DNA from: Chromobotia macracanthus
Taxonomy: Eukaryota; Chordata; Actinopteri; Cypriniformes; Botiidae
Assembly: GCA_036877525.1 (NCBI GenBank)
Contig: JAZGTH010000100.1
Coordinates: forward strand, 620,001 to 684,000
Direction: 5' to 3'
DNA length: 64,000 nt
Below, piece by piece: positions 43,101 through 57,338 of this stretch (within the stretch, counting starts at the first letter, position 1; the number at the start of each line of letters is the position of its first letter). The position numbers were made by a program, and so were the translations under genes. Below the pieces are notes generated by a model. It saw only the letters and a list, made by a program, of their open reading frames with translations. It did not search any database and was not told the origin of the DNA.

Positions 43101-45189
43101 CTTTCTGAAGTCAATAAGACTCTGTTGTGGTATAAATAAACGTAATTCTCAAATATCAAAATGCATAGTATCCAAACTAAAAGAAACTGAAAATTGAAGA
43201 AACTCTCTTGTGCAACCCTTGATTTTGCAGTAAGTAATTGTGAGCTGAAATAATTCATTTCTGTGTTAGAAGCAGATGTTTTTATCCACCACAAAATGAT
43301 TTCTGTCTGAAAAGTTTTTGGGATTTTGTATGTGTAACATGTTTAGCCCTTTAGTTGTGTAATTTTAAAGGGGTGGCAGGCAGAGTCTTGTTTAAAGAGT
43401 TACATTACAGTTCATACTAACCTTTACTTTAAGAAGACTTTGCCTTGTTTTATAAATAAACCTTAGAACATTTTCATTATTTTATATCCCCACAATTTTA
43501 ATTGTCAATTTAAAATTAAATACCACGACTTTAAATGCCAATTAATGTGCACATATTGTTGAACTTGAAATGAACTTTACCAGCTTGCATGTCTATTGTT
43601 CGTGTTCAAACAAGTGCAATTTTACAACCACACAAAACCTTAAAATTACATAACCCTATTGTTTTAATTCTTTGCATATTTACTGCCAAACAGAATATTT
43701 TCTCCCTGTGGACAAATACTGTACGTGATTAGTGCTTGTATCTTTCATTCAAAGCTTCTTCAATAAGATGCAGGTCAGTCGTAGGTCATTTCTGGAGAAC
43801 CAAGTAATGATATTGGTTAGTTGTTGCTCTAAACTATAGAAATCAGCCTGTAAGTTCATACTGGGTTACAAATCTAATTAGGGTTATGCAAGTAGCCATT
43901 CCTCCCCTTCAGACAGAAAACGTGATGCTAACATAAGGAGCTGAATTGGTTGGAGGCTGGACTGGCAACCCTGGATTTGGAACATCTAATTTATTTCAGA
44001 CAGTAACTCTTATCGCCAAAGAACAACAAGCTGTAACAAAAGTGTGAAATCACGAAGCAGTAGCTACACCACATTTAGCATGCATAGATGGCTTTAGGTG
44101 CAACAGTTACTTAAATTAGGCTCTGTAATTTGTCAAAAATATAAATTAATATGAAATTACTGAGGAAGCCAGGGTAAAATAAAATAAATTTAGATATTAC
44201 TAAAACCCGGTAAAAACTGTTTGAGTCAAAATGTGTTATATTATAATAATTACACATTAATAATTATTAATAATTATATTATAATAATTATATATTAACA
44301 TTATAATAATTTAGCAAAAGTGTTTAATGTATTATATCTTACCATAGTTAGGAAATTGAAAAACACAGTCCAATCCTAAATTAAATCTTTGCACAATCCT
44401 CAAATTTATCCACAATATTATCAGCCAATATTATCACTGTTAAATTTAATATCTGTAAAAATAATTTATGCAATACAGTTAAAAATAGTACAAAGATGCT
44501 AAAACAGAACATGTCTTTATTTATGGGCATGATGTTATTGAATGAAAGGGGTAATTAGCTTAATTTAGACACTAAAATGCCTACCATACATAGGAGCATA
44601 GCATAGAAGCATATGAGCTATAGTCTGTATCAAGCACAAATACATCCATATTCTCAGCAGGTCTCTTACCTATGGCAAAGGGTAATAAAGAGACAATTAT
44701 ATAGCATTAATGTATCTGTGCAGAAGGAAATGTTCTGTGGTGGTATCGCCTTATATATTACTTAAATTCTGCTGCTTGTCTAAACTTGATGTTCTGGATT
44801 CTTCTGATTATTTTGGCTAAGTCTTCAAAGATTGTGAAAGTACTGGGAAATAAGCCAGGAAAACAATTCACAGCAAATCACTTCAGAGAATTTTAATAAT
44901 AAAAACTGTCTTTGGCATGTGGGGTTCTGTCTACATAAGACTCCCCCATTTGAGTAAGAGATGTCCAGGAATCTTTGTGGTCATGTTGTTCTGCTTGATC
45001 TCACAACACTCATAATTGCTAACATTTGAAGCACAAATTTATGTTTGTAGTATAATACAATACTTTTCTTATATTGTAAAAAAAAAGGTTACATTTTAAA
45101 GCATTTTTAGAGATTTATTAGGATGGAGATAGTTGTGAAAAATGCTAAATTGATCTAACATGTTGGACACTGATATTGGATGCTGAAAT
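43101..45189. other. intergenic, AT-rich, no gene seen
   Basis: It has strongly AT-rich tracts, including repeated TTATAATAATTA units at about 44235-44310. I see no exon, RNA gene or element I can name. Confidence 0.5.
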
Positions 45190-45882
45190 TGTTATCTGGC
45201 TTGTTATCAGCGCACAGTTCAAAAGCCTGAATCTCTGATGGTATGGGGTTGCATTAGTGCCTATGGCATCTGCAGCTTACACATCTGGAAAGGCACTATT
45301 AACGCTGAGGGGTATATACAAGTTTTAGAACAACATATGATCCAATATAGATGCTGTCATTTTCAGGGAAGGCCTTGCATATTTCAGCAAGACAATGCTA
45401 AACTGCACACTGCATCCATTACAACAGCATGGGTTCGTAATAGAAGAGCACCTGGGCTGAACTGACCTGCCTGCAGTCCAGATCTTTCACCAACTAAAAA
45501 CATTTGGTGCATCATAAAACAAAAAATCTAGCAAAGAAGACCCAGGACTGTTGAGCAGCTAGAATCCTACATCACACAAGAATGGGACAACATTCCCCTC
45601 CCAAAACTCTCTTCAGTTTTTCCTCCGACATTTACAGACTGTTGTTAAAAGAAGAGGGAATGCTACACAGTGGTAAACATGCCCCTATCCCAACTTTTTT
45701 GAGAGGTGCTGCTGCCATCAAATTCAAAATTAGCTAATACTTGTGTGAAATAATAAAATGTCTCGCTTTCAACATTTGATATGTTGTCAATGTTAGTGTG
45801 CATAAAATATGGGTATATGAGATTCTGTTTTTATTTACATTTTACACAGCATCCTAACTTTTTTGAATTTTGGTTGTAATAC
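45190..45882 (+). mobile_element. Tc1/mariner transposon fragment, inactive
   Basis: The plus-strand frame starting near 45235 reads MVWGCISAYG, then FQQDNAKLHTA and, after a stop, ACSPDLSPTKNIW. These are the DDE transposase core motifs of Tc1-like elements (the second Asp in QQDN, the third acidic position in SPDLSP.N, here K before N). There are in-frame stops near 45463 and 45528. The 3' terminal repeat is visible at about 45849-45880 (CATCCTAACTTTTTTGAATT). The 5' third, with the DNA-binding domain and left terminal repeat, is missing. It is a 5'-truncated relic. Confidence 0.85.
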
Positions 45883-47125
45883 AAAATTATATACTTTTAT
45901 CATAATTCAAGTCTACAGATTCACTCAGATGTTCTGTTTTACCATCTGATGAACTTGCAATACCTTTCAGACAATAAAATTTTAATAATGAACAAAACAT
46001 GTTTCATTTTGACAAATACAATATGCTTTCACTAGAACAGGTCAAATTTCATGTTTTCTAAAATCATAAAAAAATAGAATAAATGTTTTCTCATGTCTCA
46101 GAAAGCAAAAAAGCAGAGTTCGATTTTGGGAGACCCAAAATTCTACTGTTGCAGATTTTACACAAATCAGTCAGGACAAAAACATAAGCAAACAAAACTG
46201 CAGCAGTAACAAGCCATGATGCTGTTAGCTGTACCTTTATTCTTGTTGGAAGAAACATCAGAGGTTTAGGTACGGTACAGTAAGGTCAGCTGGCAAGGCT
46301 TGAATGTTGTAAGTGGCCTGAACCCAGTTCTCCCCCTTGTGGCTAAAGTGCTACTCACAATTGCAGGTTGTGTACTTCTATTATGAAAGATATGTTAAAA
46401 ATCTGGACATGAACTTGTCAACTTGTCATTATAGACTATGTTAATACATTAAAAGATTTATTACATTTGTGTTATTACATTTAATTCACATTTTTAAACA
46501 TGTATTGTTTCAAAATGAATTCATTTAACTGCTATTAAATTGAGTAATGTTGAAATCTATCTGATTAATGCTGATGTTCTGACCTGGATCAAAGTCGATG
46601 AAATTAGTTTCTCAATGGCATTATCTGACTCCGTCTTTTGGGTTTCTGTGGTGGTTTTGGTCTGTAGTGAGTTCTTCATGCCTCAGCAGGTTCCCAAAAC
46701 TGAGCCATATCAGAACAAACAACAAATGCAACCAGTAGCGAATTATCACAACTTTGAATGAGTACTTTTATATTTTGGTTCACTTGGTTGGTTGGAGCTT
46801 TACTAAATGACTATTAGTTACTGTGCGGTGTCCACATGCAGTATTGATTAGAATAATGACCATTTGCTCAGGGTTTATCATTAACTCCTAGTCTTTATAA
46901 ACAAAACAGTCATTTTGTGTACAGTCATTCTCACATTTTAATGTACATCGTATGCCAAAAATACAGGTTGGGTAAAGCAATAGTACAGTACACAGGAGAT
47001 TCAAATCTCAGTATAACTCATAGCATACCACAATGGATTATTTGTTATTCAAATGCTATAGGTTTTCTATAATACTGTACGGGGATGTATCTTCTGATTC
47101 TTCCGATGAAGTCCCTGGTTTATAT
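45883..47125. other. intergenic, no gene seen
   Basis: Non-coding DNA between the Tc1 relic and the msrb2 stop codon. The part nearest 47125 is the msrb2 3' UTR on the minus strand. The frame at 46540-46761 has no recognisable motif. Confidence 0.5.
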
Positions 47126-48616
47126 TTATCTTGGCTTAAAGTTTAGAGCTACGCTGTTTATGCAGAATCGCTGGCCAGTTGGATCTGGACCATCATCAAA
47201 GACATGTCCGAGATGAGCATCGCACTGCACAAACAAAAGTGCATGTTATAATGCTATTATTTTAAGTAAACCAAGGTTATCTGAAGAGATTTGTATTTGA
47301 TATTGGAATTATTGGAATTACATTATAAAAATGGGTAACAGCGCACTGCTCAAAACTGATTATCATTATTGCCCCCTACACTCACATGTTTACAGATAAC
47401 CTCTGTTCCTGTGCTACCAAGTGAGTTGTCAGGGCGACGGACAATGTTGGCATGACTCTCATCCTTTTCCCATGTGCCGTGAGCCTCGTAAAAGGATGGC
47501 CACCCAGTTCCACCATCATATTTCGCTTCTGAGCTGTTGGAGGCAAAAGCAATCCTAACAAAAGTAATTTATCCAAAACGTTCTGTTTAAGCATTACAAG
47601 TTTCATTTTACCTGTAACATTTTTCTAAACTGTATTTAAATGTTTAGGTCAGCTAGCACGGTCTCCAATTTATTGAAAGCTTACCTAAAAAGCGGGGAGT
47701 CGCAGCATACACAATGGTACATGCCCACCTCATTATGGTTCAGGTAGATGCCACTGAATGGCTATAAAATATAAGTTAGACTATGCATTTATGAGGTTAT
47801 TTTCATCAAATGTAGCCAAAATAAACTGCACATATGCTCAGATCAATACATTGTTCTGTTAGCATACAGTCTCTTTATTGCAACAAAACAACTTACCACC
47901 TCTGTGCCTTTTTCTCTGGTTACAACATACTGTTCTGGAGTCAGTTTCCTTTGCCAGTCTGTGGACTGGTCATAACGTGTCAATGACAGCCAACCTGCAC
48001 ATGCCAAAGTCAAATAAATAGCAAAAACTCAATCTATCTGTCTGTCTGTCTGTCTATCTATCTTACATACATTATATGAAATTATATATTATGTAAAGGT
48101 TTATTGTCATGGACTGAATCCGTGTCACAAGAAGTAAAAATGATGTATGTTTTGTTTTAGCTATTGATTTGTTTTTTGTAATTAGTTGGTCTAAATCATG
48201 ATTTGGTATAATTGTCAGGTTATCCGGCAAAAAATGTGTCATCTGACATAAAAGTCACACGCAATCTGTTTGTTTTGGGGGCCTTTCTCGAAAGCCCACA
48301 CGATGAAGAAACCTTTGAGTAATCGTGTCATGCCTCCTTATATTACTTAATATTTCAAATTGCACACCATTGAAATTATGCAACAAGGCTTGGCTATCAT
48401 AGCAGGAATATGTAGTAGAGTTTATTAATCATATTTAAAGCAAAGTCTAATGTAATTCAAATACAGATCGAAAAAGTAACCTCCCCTACCAGGCGATGTA
48501 GAAATCGGCCGAATCCCTGCAAATATCCTCTTCTTTGGTAGTACTGATTGAACAGATGCTCCACCGGAAAACACAGAGGAGAAACGAACCAGAAAACGTG
48601 ACATGTTTCTCGGCAT
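47126..48616 (-). CDS. msrb2: Methionine-R-sulfoxide reductase B2, mitochondrial
   Basis: Reduces methionine-R-sulfoxide in proteins, in the mitochondrial matrix. Exons: 48490-48616, 47897-47994, 47685-47761, 47386-47533, 47126-47224; 549 nt, 182 aa. The N-terminus MPRNMSRFLVRFSSVFSGG is Arg/Ser-rich without acidic residues, as in a mitochondrial presequence. Family motifs: LTPEQYVVTREKGTE, PFSGIYLNHNEVGMYHCVCC, YDGGTGWPSF, CKHCDAHLGHVFDDGP and GQRFCINSVAL. The catalytic Cys is in RFCINS. The CVCC and CKHC pairs bind the structural zinc. The exon 1 donor is ambiguous: GTAGGG after position 48490, or GTTACT a few bases later; both keep frame. Adjacent to armc3 as in human 10p12. Confidence 0.95.
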
Positions 48617-49146
48617 GTCAGTTTGAGCACTCGTGTGACTTTCTCCGATCTATCAGTTAACATTGGCTACTCGATGGACTGAAAAGAAGCTGAATTGAGC
48701 TTTGTTGTCTTCCCTCCCTCGCAGCTCGGGCACCTGCGAGCAGAAAGCAGCAGAAACTGGTCAGAACTCACACATTTATGGGTCATGGTCGTCTGTCTGC
48801 GCCGGATCAAACTTTTCTCGTCACTTCTTGCACGTTTAAGTCTGAATTTCTAAAACTTTCAAAAACAAATCAATTGTTCCTTATTTTCTGTCTTATCGTA
48901 ATGTGTCGCTCTTATCATCGCAACCTGTATTTCATCGACTTTGACCTTCATAAAGGAGAGAAAACGTAACGCCAACCTATGCACCTATACTCGACCTGAA
49001 TTGTAAAGCCTATGTAAACAATGAGAGGCAATAAATCACACCAGTTTAAGTCAATTTATTCTCAATAAAGTCGATAAAGATGTATTGCATTGTCTTTAAT
49101 GTATCTATTTTATAAGTAGCAAAATACAGATGCACATTTGGTGCTG
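48617..49146. other. msrb2 promoter and armc3 3' UTR
   Basis: The 5' flank of msrb2 and 3' UTR of armc3, both minus strand. A minus-strand AATAAA (TTTATT at 49056-49061) is a good polyadenylation signal for armc3. The two genes are head-to-tail about 0.5 kb apart. No other gene is seen. Confidence 0.55.
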
Positions 49147-52100
49147 TTAAATGCTCTGATATGATAGTGCTGCTGGTGAGTTGCTTTTCATGAGGTTTCC
49201 AGGTTGGTGCATCAGATCTATGATGTAGCATTCAGGTTGAGAGTAACCATAAGGTTTCTTTGGACCATTCAAGAGCAGAATTTCGTTCCAGGTTCGATTG
49301 TATTGTCCTCTCACAAGACTGCAGCTCAGTCCAATTCTATCAGCAAGAACCTAAAATAGTTTGAGTCAATCTGTTACAACTTGGTGACGTGTTATTACAT
49401 TTACAATTACATTAATAATTATAAATGACAACAGCAGCAGGTCTTATGAATAATGCAACATCTTTAAAAAGTGGCAATATATGTAATGAAATAATGAAAA
49501 GCAATGCAGTAATTGAGATGTAGTGGAGTCAGACAAAGCACTTTATCATTTAATTCATAACTTATTCATTGTGCTATTAAACAAGTAGCACTCAAACACA
49601 CACACATACACACACACAGCCTCTTTGCAGCACCTTAAAAAGCAGTGCTCTATGGTAGTAGGTGCCCTTGTTTATCTTGCCAATGGGAATAACGTTGGAA
49701 CAGGCTTCAAGTTTCAGTTCACTTATGTGCAATTCCCACAGGAAGTCAGGCTGTTTCTCCATCTCGACCTGTCCACCCATCGCATCACACACCAACCTGT
49801 GAGAAAATCACCCCCGCATTATAGTCGTGTGGATGCTGGGAAAGATTCAAGTGAGCAGGTACAAGAAATGACTTAAGTTTGGGTTTAACTTACAAAGCTA
49901 AAGCTTTATACATCTTGATTTCATCCTGGAGGGTTAGGACAGAATTGGCTGCCTCTTTAACAAGGTTATGAAACGCAGCATCATACGGCAGCTTCCATAT
50001 TTCCTCCAGAATCACCTCCTGCTGGGGGTTAAACTCATCTTCATCCTTCTTTTCCTCTTTTGAACCCTTTCCCTTCATTTTACTAAAGAAAAAGAGATGG
50101 GAGTGAGAAAGATACATGTTTTAAAGGTATAGGGCTGTGAATGCAAGGTAAGTTGCTTTGGACAAAAGTGTCTGATAAATGTAAAGCATATCACACACAT
50201 TGGTGTTTTACTGCTTCGTTTGCTGCTCGTAACAGATGAGGTGCCAGTTTCTGTTGGGCTGTCTTGTTTACGGTCGTCTGGTCCCTTAGCAATCAATCTG
50301 ACAGAGGAGGAAATAAAGAACAAACACTTCTAAACTTTCCTTATGCAGTAACCAGTGAAAGAACATTTACTTCTGCTGGCTGTGAAAAATCTGTCTCAGA
50401 CAAATGACCTTGGTGTTTACTTGGCATTCAGACTGATTTGGAACCAAACCCAGAGATCCATGCACCAGAACAAACACAAAAAACAACACTTTATTAAGCA
50501 ATAAACTAATGCGGTGCTTTAACTGGCACTGAGAATAAATAGGGCCGTTTGGGCCTGCAGTCAATGTTGGTGGTTCAGTGGCAGAATTCCCATTTTTCCT
50601 GTGGGATCTCTAGGTCAGATTCCAAGCCAATGCATGCAGAGGAATTTTCCCCTAGGGGGAAATTCATCTATCTGCATCTGTCTGTTGTGCAACAGAGAGG
50701 TATTTAATATTCAAGTGCCAGTGTGCTGCTTTAGACCTAATGGTGTGGAAGAGGACAGACTGAAACTCTTTATTCTACACAAAGAGCTTGTTTTCTTTAT
50801 AAAGTGAGATCGCAGAAGTTAAAAAGAGCCATTTTTATGTAGATCAAAATACGGGTGAAAGAAAGAAGGACATTTATTGTAAGTAAATGTGGCCCTGAAA
50901 TGGCTTTAAATAAATAAGGGAGGAAAACCATGTGCTGTTAATGAAGCTGTTTGCCAATATGAGTTAAAACTTCTAGCAAAGATTAAATCATAGCGATATG
51001 TGACGGTAATTTGAAACAGTAGGTCTGGATCAGAACACAGAATAAGATGTTGCAAAAGCACGACCCTTGGCCTTAACATACTGATCTTGGGGTTTTCCAT
51101 TAACCACAATGATGGCTCGATGTTGGTTGACAGCCTGTTTTGACAGATCTTCTAAGGTAAGAATGTGCTGCCCCATTTTTATCTGGAGAGAAAGCAAGAG
51201 AAAGCAAGAGACAGAGACTAATTGACTTCTATGATTAAGGTTGTACCTGTGTTCTTCAAAACATTTTCATTTGTACCTGTCCAGGGTCATAAAAGCCATC
51301 AGTGGTAATATCAGTAGGTGACAGGTATCCCAGCAGGCTGTATTTCAATGAAAGATTACTGTCCAAGAGCTTCTGTAGTGCTACCTCACTAAACTTGTTT
51401 TTACGGTGAGTTGACAGGTTGATTTCCTGGAGTATCTCCAAACCTCTGTAACATCAAAATCAAATTTTGTAATCAAAAATACTGTACTCCAGTAAGGAGA
51501 ATCCAATGAGAATCACTATTAAGTATAATAGGAATTACAATAAACTTATTTGTTACATGTTTCATTTAGTCCTGAAACAGGTTTAATTTCCTTTATGTAC
51601 AACAGAGCTATCTTTATGTACAACAAAGCAAATCTACCCTTATTAAGAAGTTTATAAAACAAATAAAACTAACTTCTAGAAACTTCAAACACTTGGCTTT
51701 TACTGACATCTGCTGGTTAAACTCGAACTTGACAGTATTTTGCTTGTAAACATCTCAAGCTTGTTAAATATGGAAGGGAAAATTCACCATAGATGACATT
51801 AATTAATACTTAACTAACAGTGTAAATGGTTATGAGCAGTCATTGATGTGAATAGAAATGTCTGAAAGTATTATGGATCATAGCATAAATATGCTCACCC
51901 TGCATTGCACAACTCTATGGCGGTTATTTCATCATTTGCACACACACTAACAGCCCAGCAGGCATTCTTCCGAACTTCAGCATTGAATGACCTGAGCAGT
52001 CTGACTAAATGTGACAGGCCTCCAACATTTCTCAGCTGCACACAGAAAAACAGTAGATGAATTAAACCACCTATACACAGAACTCTTTATTTGTCCTTCA

Positions 52101-55100
52101 CACCTCATCCCAGAAGAATAAATAGTGCTGTTTGTTTTTTTCTACACATCACAGTTATCTGATAAGCTGTGAAGATTGTATAGACCTTTGAAATGGACTT
52201 TAGTGACAATACCTCTAGCCTGGCCTCTGCATCACATGCCAGTGAAGCCACAGCCTGTGTTGCACTGATGAGCGTGTGGCTGTCATTGGATTCTAGCAGT
52301 CCCACCAATGCTGGCATAGCTCCAATATTCAGAATGCATCCGCGCAGTTCTTCCTGCGATGCCAAGTTTGTCAAGACCGCTGCCGCATACACAGCTGCCC
52401 CTGCGCAGCTGTCTTGCAGCTGTCGCACCAGGAGCTTGTCGCCCTCTGCATCATACACAGCACTGGACATGGGACAAAGAAGAATACAAGCCGCTGTCAA
52501 TGTTTTAATTACAAGCCACTGTCAATGTTTAATATGTTTTGAAGACAAACATTAGTAAATTATTAGCATTGACTATATAATCTTGTGGCATGGTGAGATT
52601 ATGAACACATGGTGGAATATATATCAGAACTCACTATGCATTAAGCTTGTTGCTGTCGGTCAGATTGGATAGGGCCTCTGCTGCGACTGTTCTTAACTCA
52701 CTTCCCTCACTGTTCAGCAGTTGTACGATGAGCTTGATCGCATCTGAAACATGCAGACCTTCATCAGCTCTTCAACAGAAATCTCACTCGACATGAAGGA
52801 CAACAGAGATCATTTAAACAAAAACAAAGTGAGATTAAATTAAAGAGAGCAATCAAAACAAAGCTTTTGCACTGTTTGCTGATGCTTAATTTTAAATGCG
52901 ATTACCCAGGCATCTGAAAGTATCTCTGCTGGACAGGTTTTTGCTCATGGTTGCAACAGCTCGGCATGTAGCTGTGCGGATGTTGTCATTTTCTTGTGCA
53001 AGAAGGTCAGTGAGGGCCTTTTCTACATTTTGTTCATGCAGGACTTTTCTGTTCTCACCTTGATGCCACATAGAAAGACTAATTAGACTGATAAACAATA
53101 TCTGGGATGGTATACACTGCAAAATGTTATTTCAGGTAACCTATTAATGAGCTTCAAGTGGTAAATTTGGGGATGAATTTCATTGTTGAATTATCTCATT
53201 ACATTGTTACACCAACAGAAGTATTTTTTTAAATGGCAGATCTGCTAGCCTCTTTAAAATGAATTACTGTACTTTTTTAATGAAACAATCTAAGTATGTG
53301 AGAAAATCCTGATTTATATCAGCTTCTGGGTTATATACAGCACAAACAAAAAGAACAAAAACTTGGTGTTTCCATACTGTTTTGTGCCAGCCTGGCTATG
53401 GCTTTGACAGCATTAGCCAGCACCTCAGGCAGACTGGGTGTGACCACAAATTGCAGGAGTTGCTCTAGGCCGCCCATCTCCTGAATGAGCTGCATGGACT
53501 CGCTGTCCTCCAGACAGTTGGAGATAACCTTAAGTGCCCCCTCATGCAGGTCACTAAACTCCTGTAGGAAGGAGACACATTTACCTTTACTAATCAGTCA
53601 TGACCCAGCTAACAGGGAACGCTCTTAGAACGTTGGTTAACGTTCTCTTAAGTTCCCTTAAGTTTTTTAAATTATTAAAAAACATTAGCAGGATATTTTT
53701 TAACTTATATATCATATATCAAAAATGTTGTTCTCAAGTTGTTTAAAAACGTTACAGAATTTAAAAAAGTTTAACCAAGTAATAACATTAATATAACGTC
53801 TAAAAAAGTGTTTTTTAAGAACATTCAAAATAACCTTTTTAACATTTTTGTTATTTGCTATTTAATGTAAACATTAGGTAAATGTTCTCAAAGGAAGTTG
53901 ATCAAAGTCTAATATTATACATATCTCTCACTAATGATCTGCTATCAAGGCCTTACACATCATTAAACCTCTAATTGCTTGTAATATAAAAGACAAAGTT
54001 ACATTGTCAAAATGGCTAAGTGCTCATAACATTCATATTACATGAATTAGCCTACTTTGGTTGCAAGGACCTCCAGGATTTTGTTTAGGCCCTGAGCATT
54101 CCTGAAAGCCACGCGGTTCTCACTTTCACTGGTAATCGTCTCTATGGTGTGCAGGGCAAGTTGCTGAATAACAGGAAACTCTGAACGCAGCAGATCCAGG
54201 AGCGGAGGGAGCCCGTTTAGCTCATGCACAGTCACTCGATTCTGAAAGTCCTGAGTGTGCACAAAACAGCAAACAGCACAAATCAATTATTTTAACTGTA
54301 TCCTTCTGGAATTCAAAAGACTTATGCTTTAAAAGATGATCAAATATCTGACATTATTTTAAATAAAAAGCATTTCAAACTCAATTTTTGTCTAACATCA
54401 GAATTGCCAGTTTTATACATTACATTTCCAACAAATTCATTTTGGCTTAATATGCCGCAGACCTTCTAGCTGTCTACGTCTGTTTTCTTACTTGTACAAG
54501 ATTTAAGATGCACTCCACAGAATTTCTTTTCACATCAGGATCTGGGCTGGACAAGAGTTGAATAAGACGTTCAAGTCCTTTATGGTCAAATATCTGGACT
54601 TTGAATGAGAAGTCCACAGACAAGGATGCCAAACACAAAGTGGCAAATTCATGGACCACAATGTCCTCTGTGGCAAAAGTGTCAGGTTCAAAAAAACAGA
54701 ACAAAGAACATATACAAGAACATATTTAATATTCTCATTACTGAATTTGAAAGATATTTAAAAGTACGATCCATTTATGCCAGTCAACTGTACCTTCAGG
54801 TGATAGTTTGCTGAGTATTGTAGGAATCACATCCAGTGTCTTCAAACGTTTTTTAACTTCACCTGTTTGAATATCACAACCTCAGATATAAATTAAATCT
54901 TTCTAAACATTCATTTATTGATAGTCCCTATTTTTCTACCACGCTTACTGTTAGAAGCCATAACGCCCAGAGCCATGACAGCATTCCTCTGCACAATCTT
55001 GTTCTCTTGAGATAAAAGATGACAAAGGGGTTCGACTGCCCCCAAACTCATCAGAGAAGTCTTATTCTCATCACCTAAAAATGTAATAACATCAGCAAAA

Positions 55101-55463
55101 CACACAGAGGTCAACAGAAAACAGCTACATAAGGGAACACATTGAGTGCTTATCTCTGCAGAATTTGGGAAAAGACCAGATGATATTGTTACCTTTTTCG
55201 GCAAATTTGTGGATGGCTTCACAAGCTTTTGCCAACACATCTTCTTCAGGAGAACCGAGCATGAGAACTGCTGTTGCTGCATTCTTACTCTCGATGGATA
55301 GAGGGTCGAACTGAAAGAATAATACTTCATAAGTCCACACTGATAAAGAGGTAAACATGTTTTCAGTTCAGGTATTTCACTGCAAAATCACAATAGTGAA
55401 GAAAAATGTTCTCACCCCATCTTTAAGAAATGACTCGGTTTCTTTTTTGACCTTTTTACCCAT
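49147..55463 (-). CDS. armc3: Armadillo repeat-containing protein 3 (ARMC3)
   Basis: A testis/cilium-associated armadillo protein. Exons: 55416-55463, 55193-55310, 54949-55074, 54794-54862, 54492-54667, 54056-54250, 53378-53561, 52906-53058, 52635-52743, 52213-52462, 51899-52035, 51277-51445, 51082-51182, 50371-50419, 50199-50284, 49894-50082, 49634-49796, 49147-49350. All phases close; 2526 nt, 841 aa (human 872). Start MGKKVKKETESFLKDG. Armadillo repeats fill about residues 20-500, for example GAVEPLCHLLSQENKIVQRN and GLERLIQLLSSPDPDVKRNS. Then comes a low-complexity charged linker (KMKGKGSKEEKKDEDEF) and a C-terminal EDR1/CTR1-like domain: WELHISELKLEACSNVIPIG, TYYHRALLFKVLADRIGLSC, SLVRGQYNRTWNE. 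The two linker exons at 50371 and 50199 are the least certain; their acceptors are weak. Runs head-to-head with pip4k2a. Confidence 0.92.
50136..50186 (+). repeat. SINE 3' tail fragment in armc3 intron
   Basis: AGTTGCTTTGGACAAAAGTG followed by TCTGATAAATGTAAAG matches the conserved cyprinid SINE tail also seen at 21164-21280, and AGGGCTGTGAATGCAAG precedes it. The Pol III head is absent. It lies just beside the small exon at 50199-50284. Confidence 0.6.
53600..53860. repeat. AACGTT-rich repeat in armc3 intron
   Basis: CCCAGCTAACAGGGAACG is followed by multiple GAACGTT/AACGTTCT units and AT-rich filler (TCTTAGAACGTTGGTTAACG, then AAAAACGTTACAG). This looks like a degraded minisatellite-type or MITE element common in teleosts. 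Boundaries are approximate and the family is not assigned. Confidence 0.5.
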
Positions 55464-57197
<1,734 letters not shown>

Positions 57198-57338
57198 ATG
57201 GCTTCGGTTGGTAACGCTGTCTCGTCGTTTGCGAGCAAAACAAAAACGAAGAAGAAACATTTTGTGGCTCAGAAAGTGAAGCTGTTTCGTGCCAGCGATC
57301 CTCTGCTAAGTGTTCTGATGTGGGGAATTAACCATTCG
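57198..57338 (+). CDS. pip4k2a: Phosphatidylinositol 5-phosphate 4-kinase type 2 alpha, first coding exon (partial gene)
   Basis: Encodes the N-terminal 47 residues of the kinase that makes PI(4,5)P2 from PI5P. It starts MASVGNAVSSFASKTKTKKK and ends LLSVLMWGINHS just before the donor GTGAGT. HFVAQKVKLFRASDPLLSVL matches the alpha isoform; the beta isoform has a longer, different start and RASEPILS. The exon is in phase 0 and the same splice point, after NHS, is used in mammals. The catalytic domain is outside the window to the right. The duplicate label (a or b copy in teleosts) cannot be told. Confidence 0.93.

Noticed and set aside
46540..46761. 73-codon plus-strand frame with a hydrophobic stretch
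   Set aside because: Single short frame in AT-rich DNA, no promoter, splice site or family resemblance.
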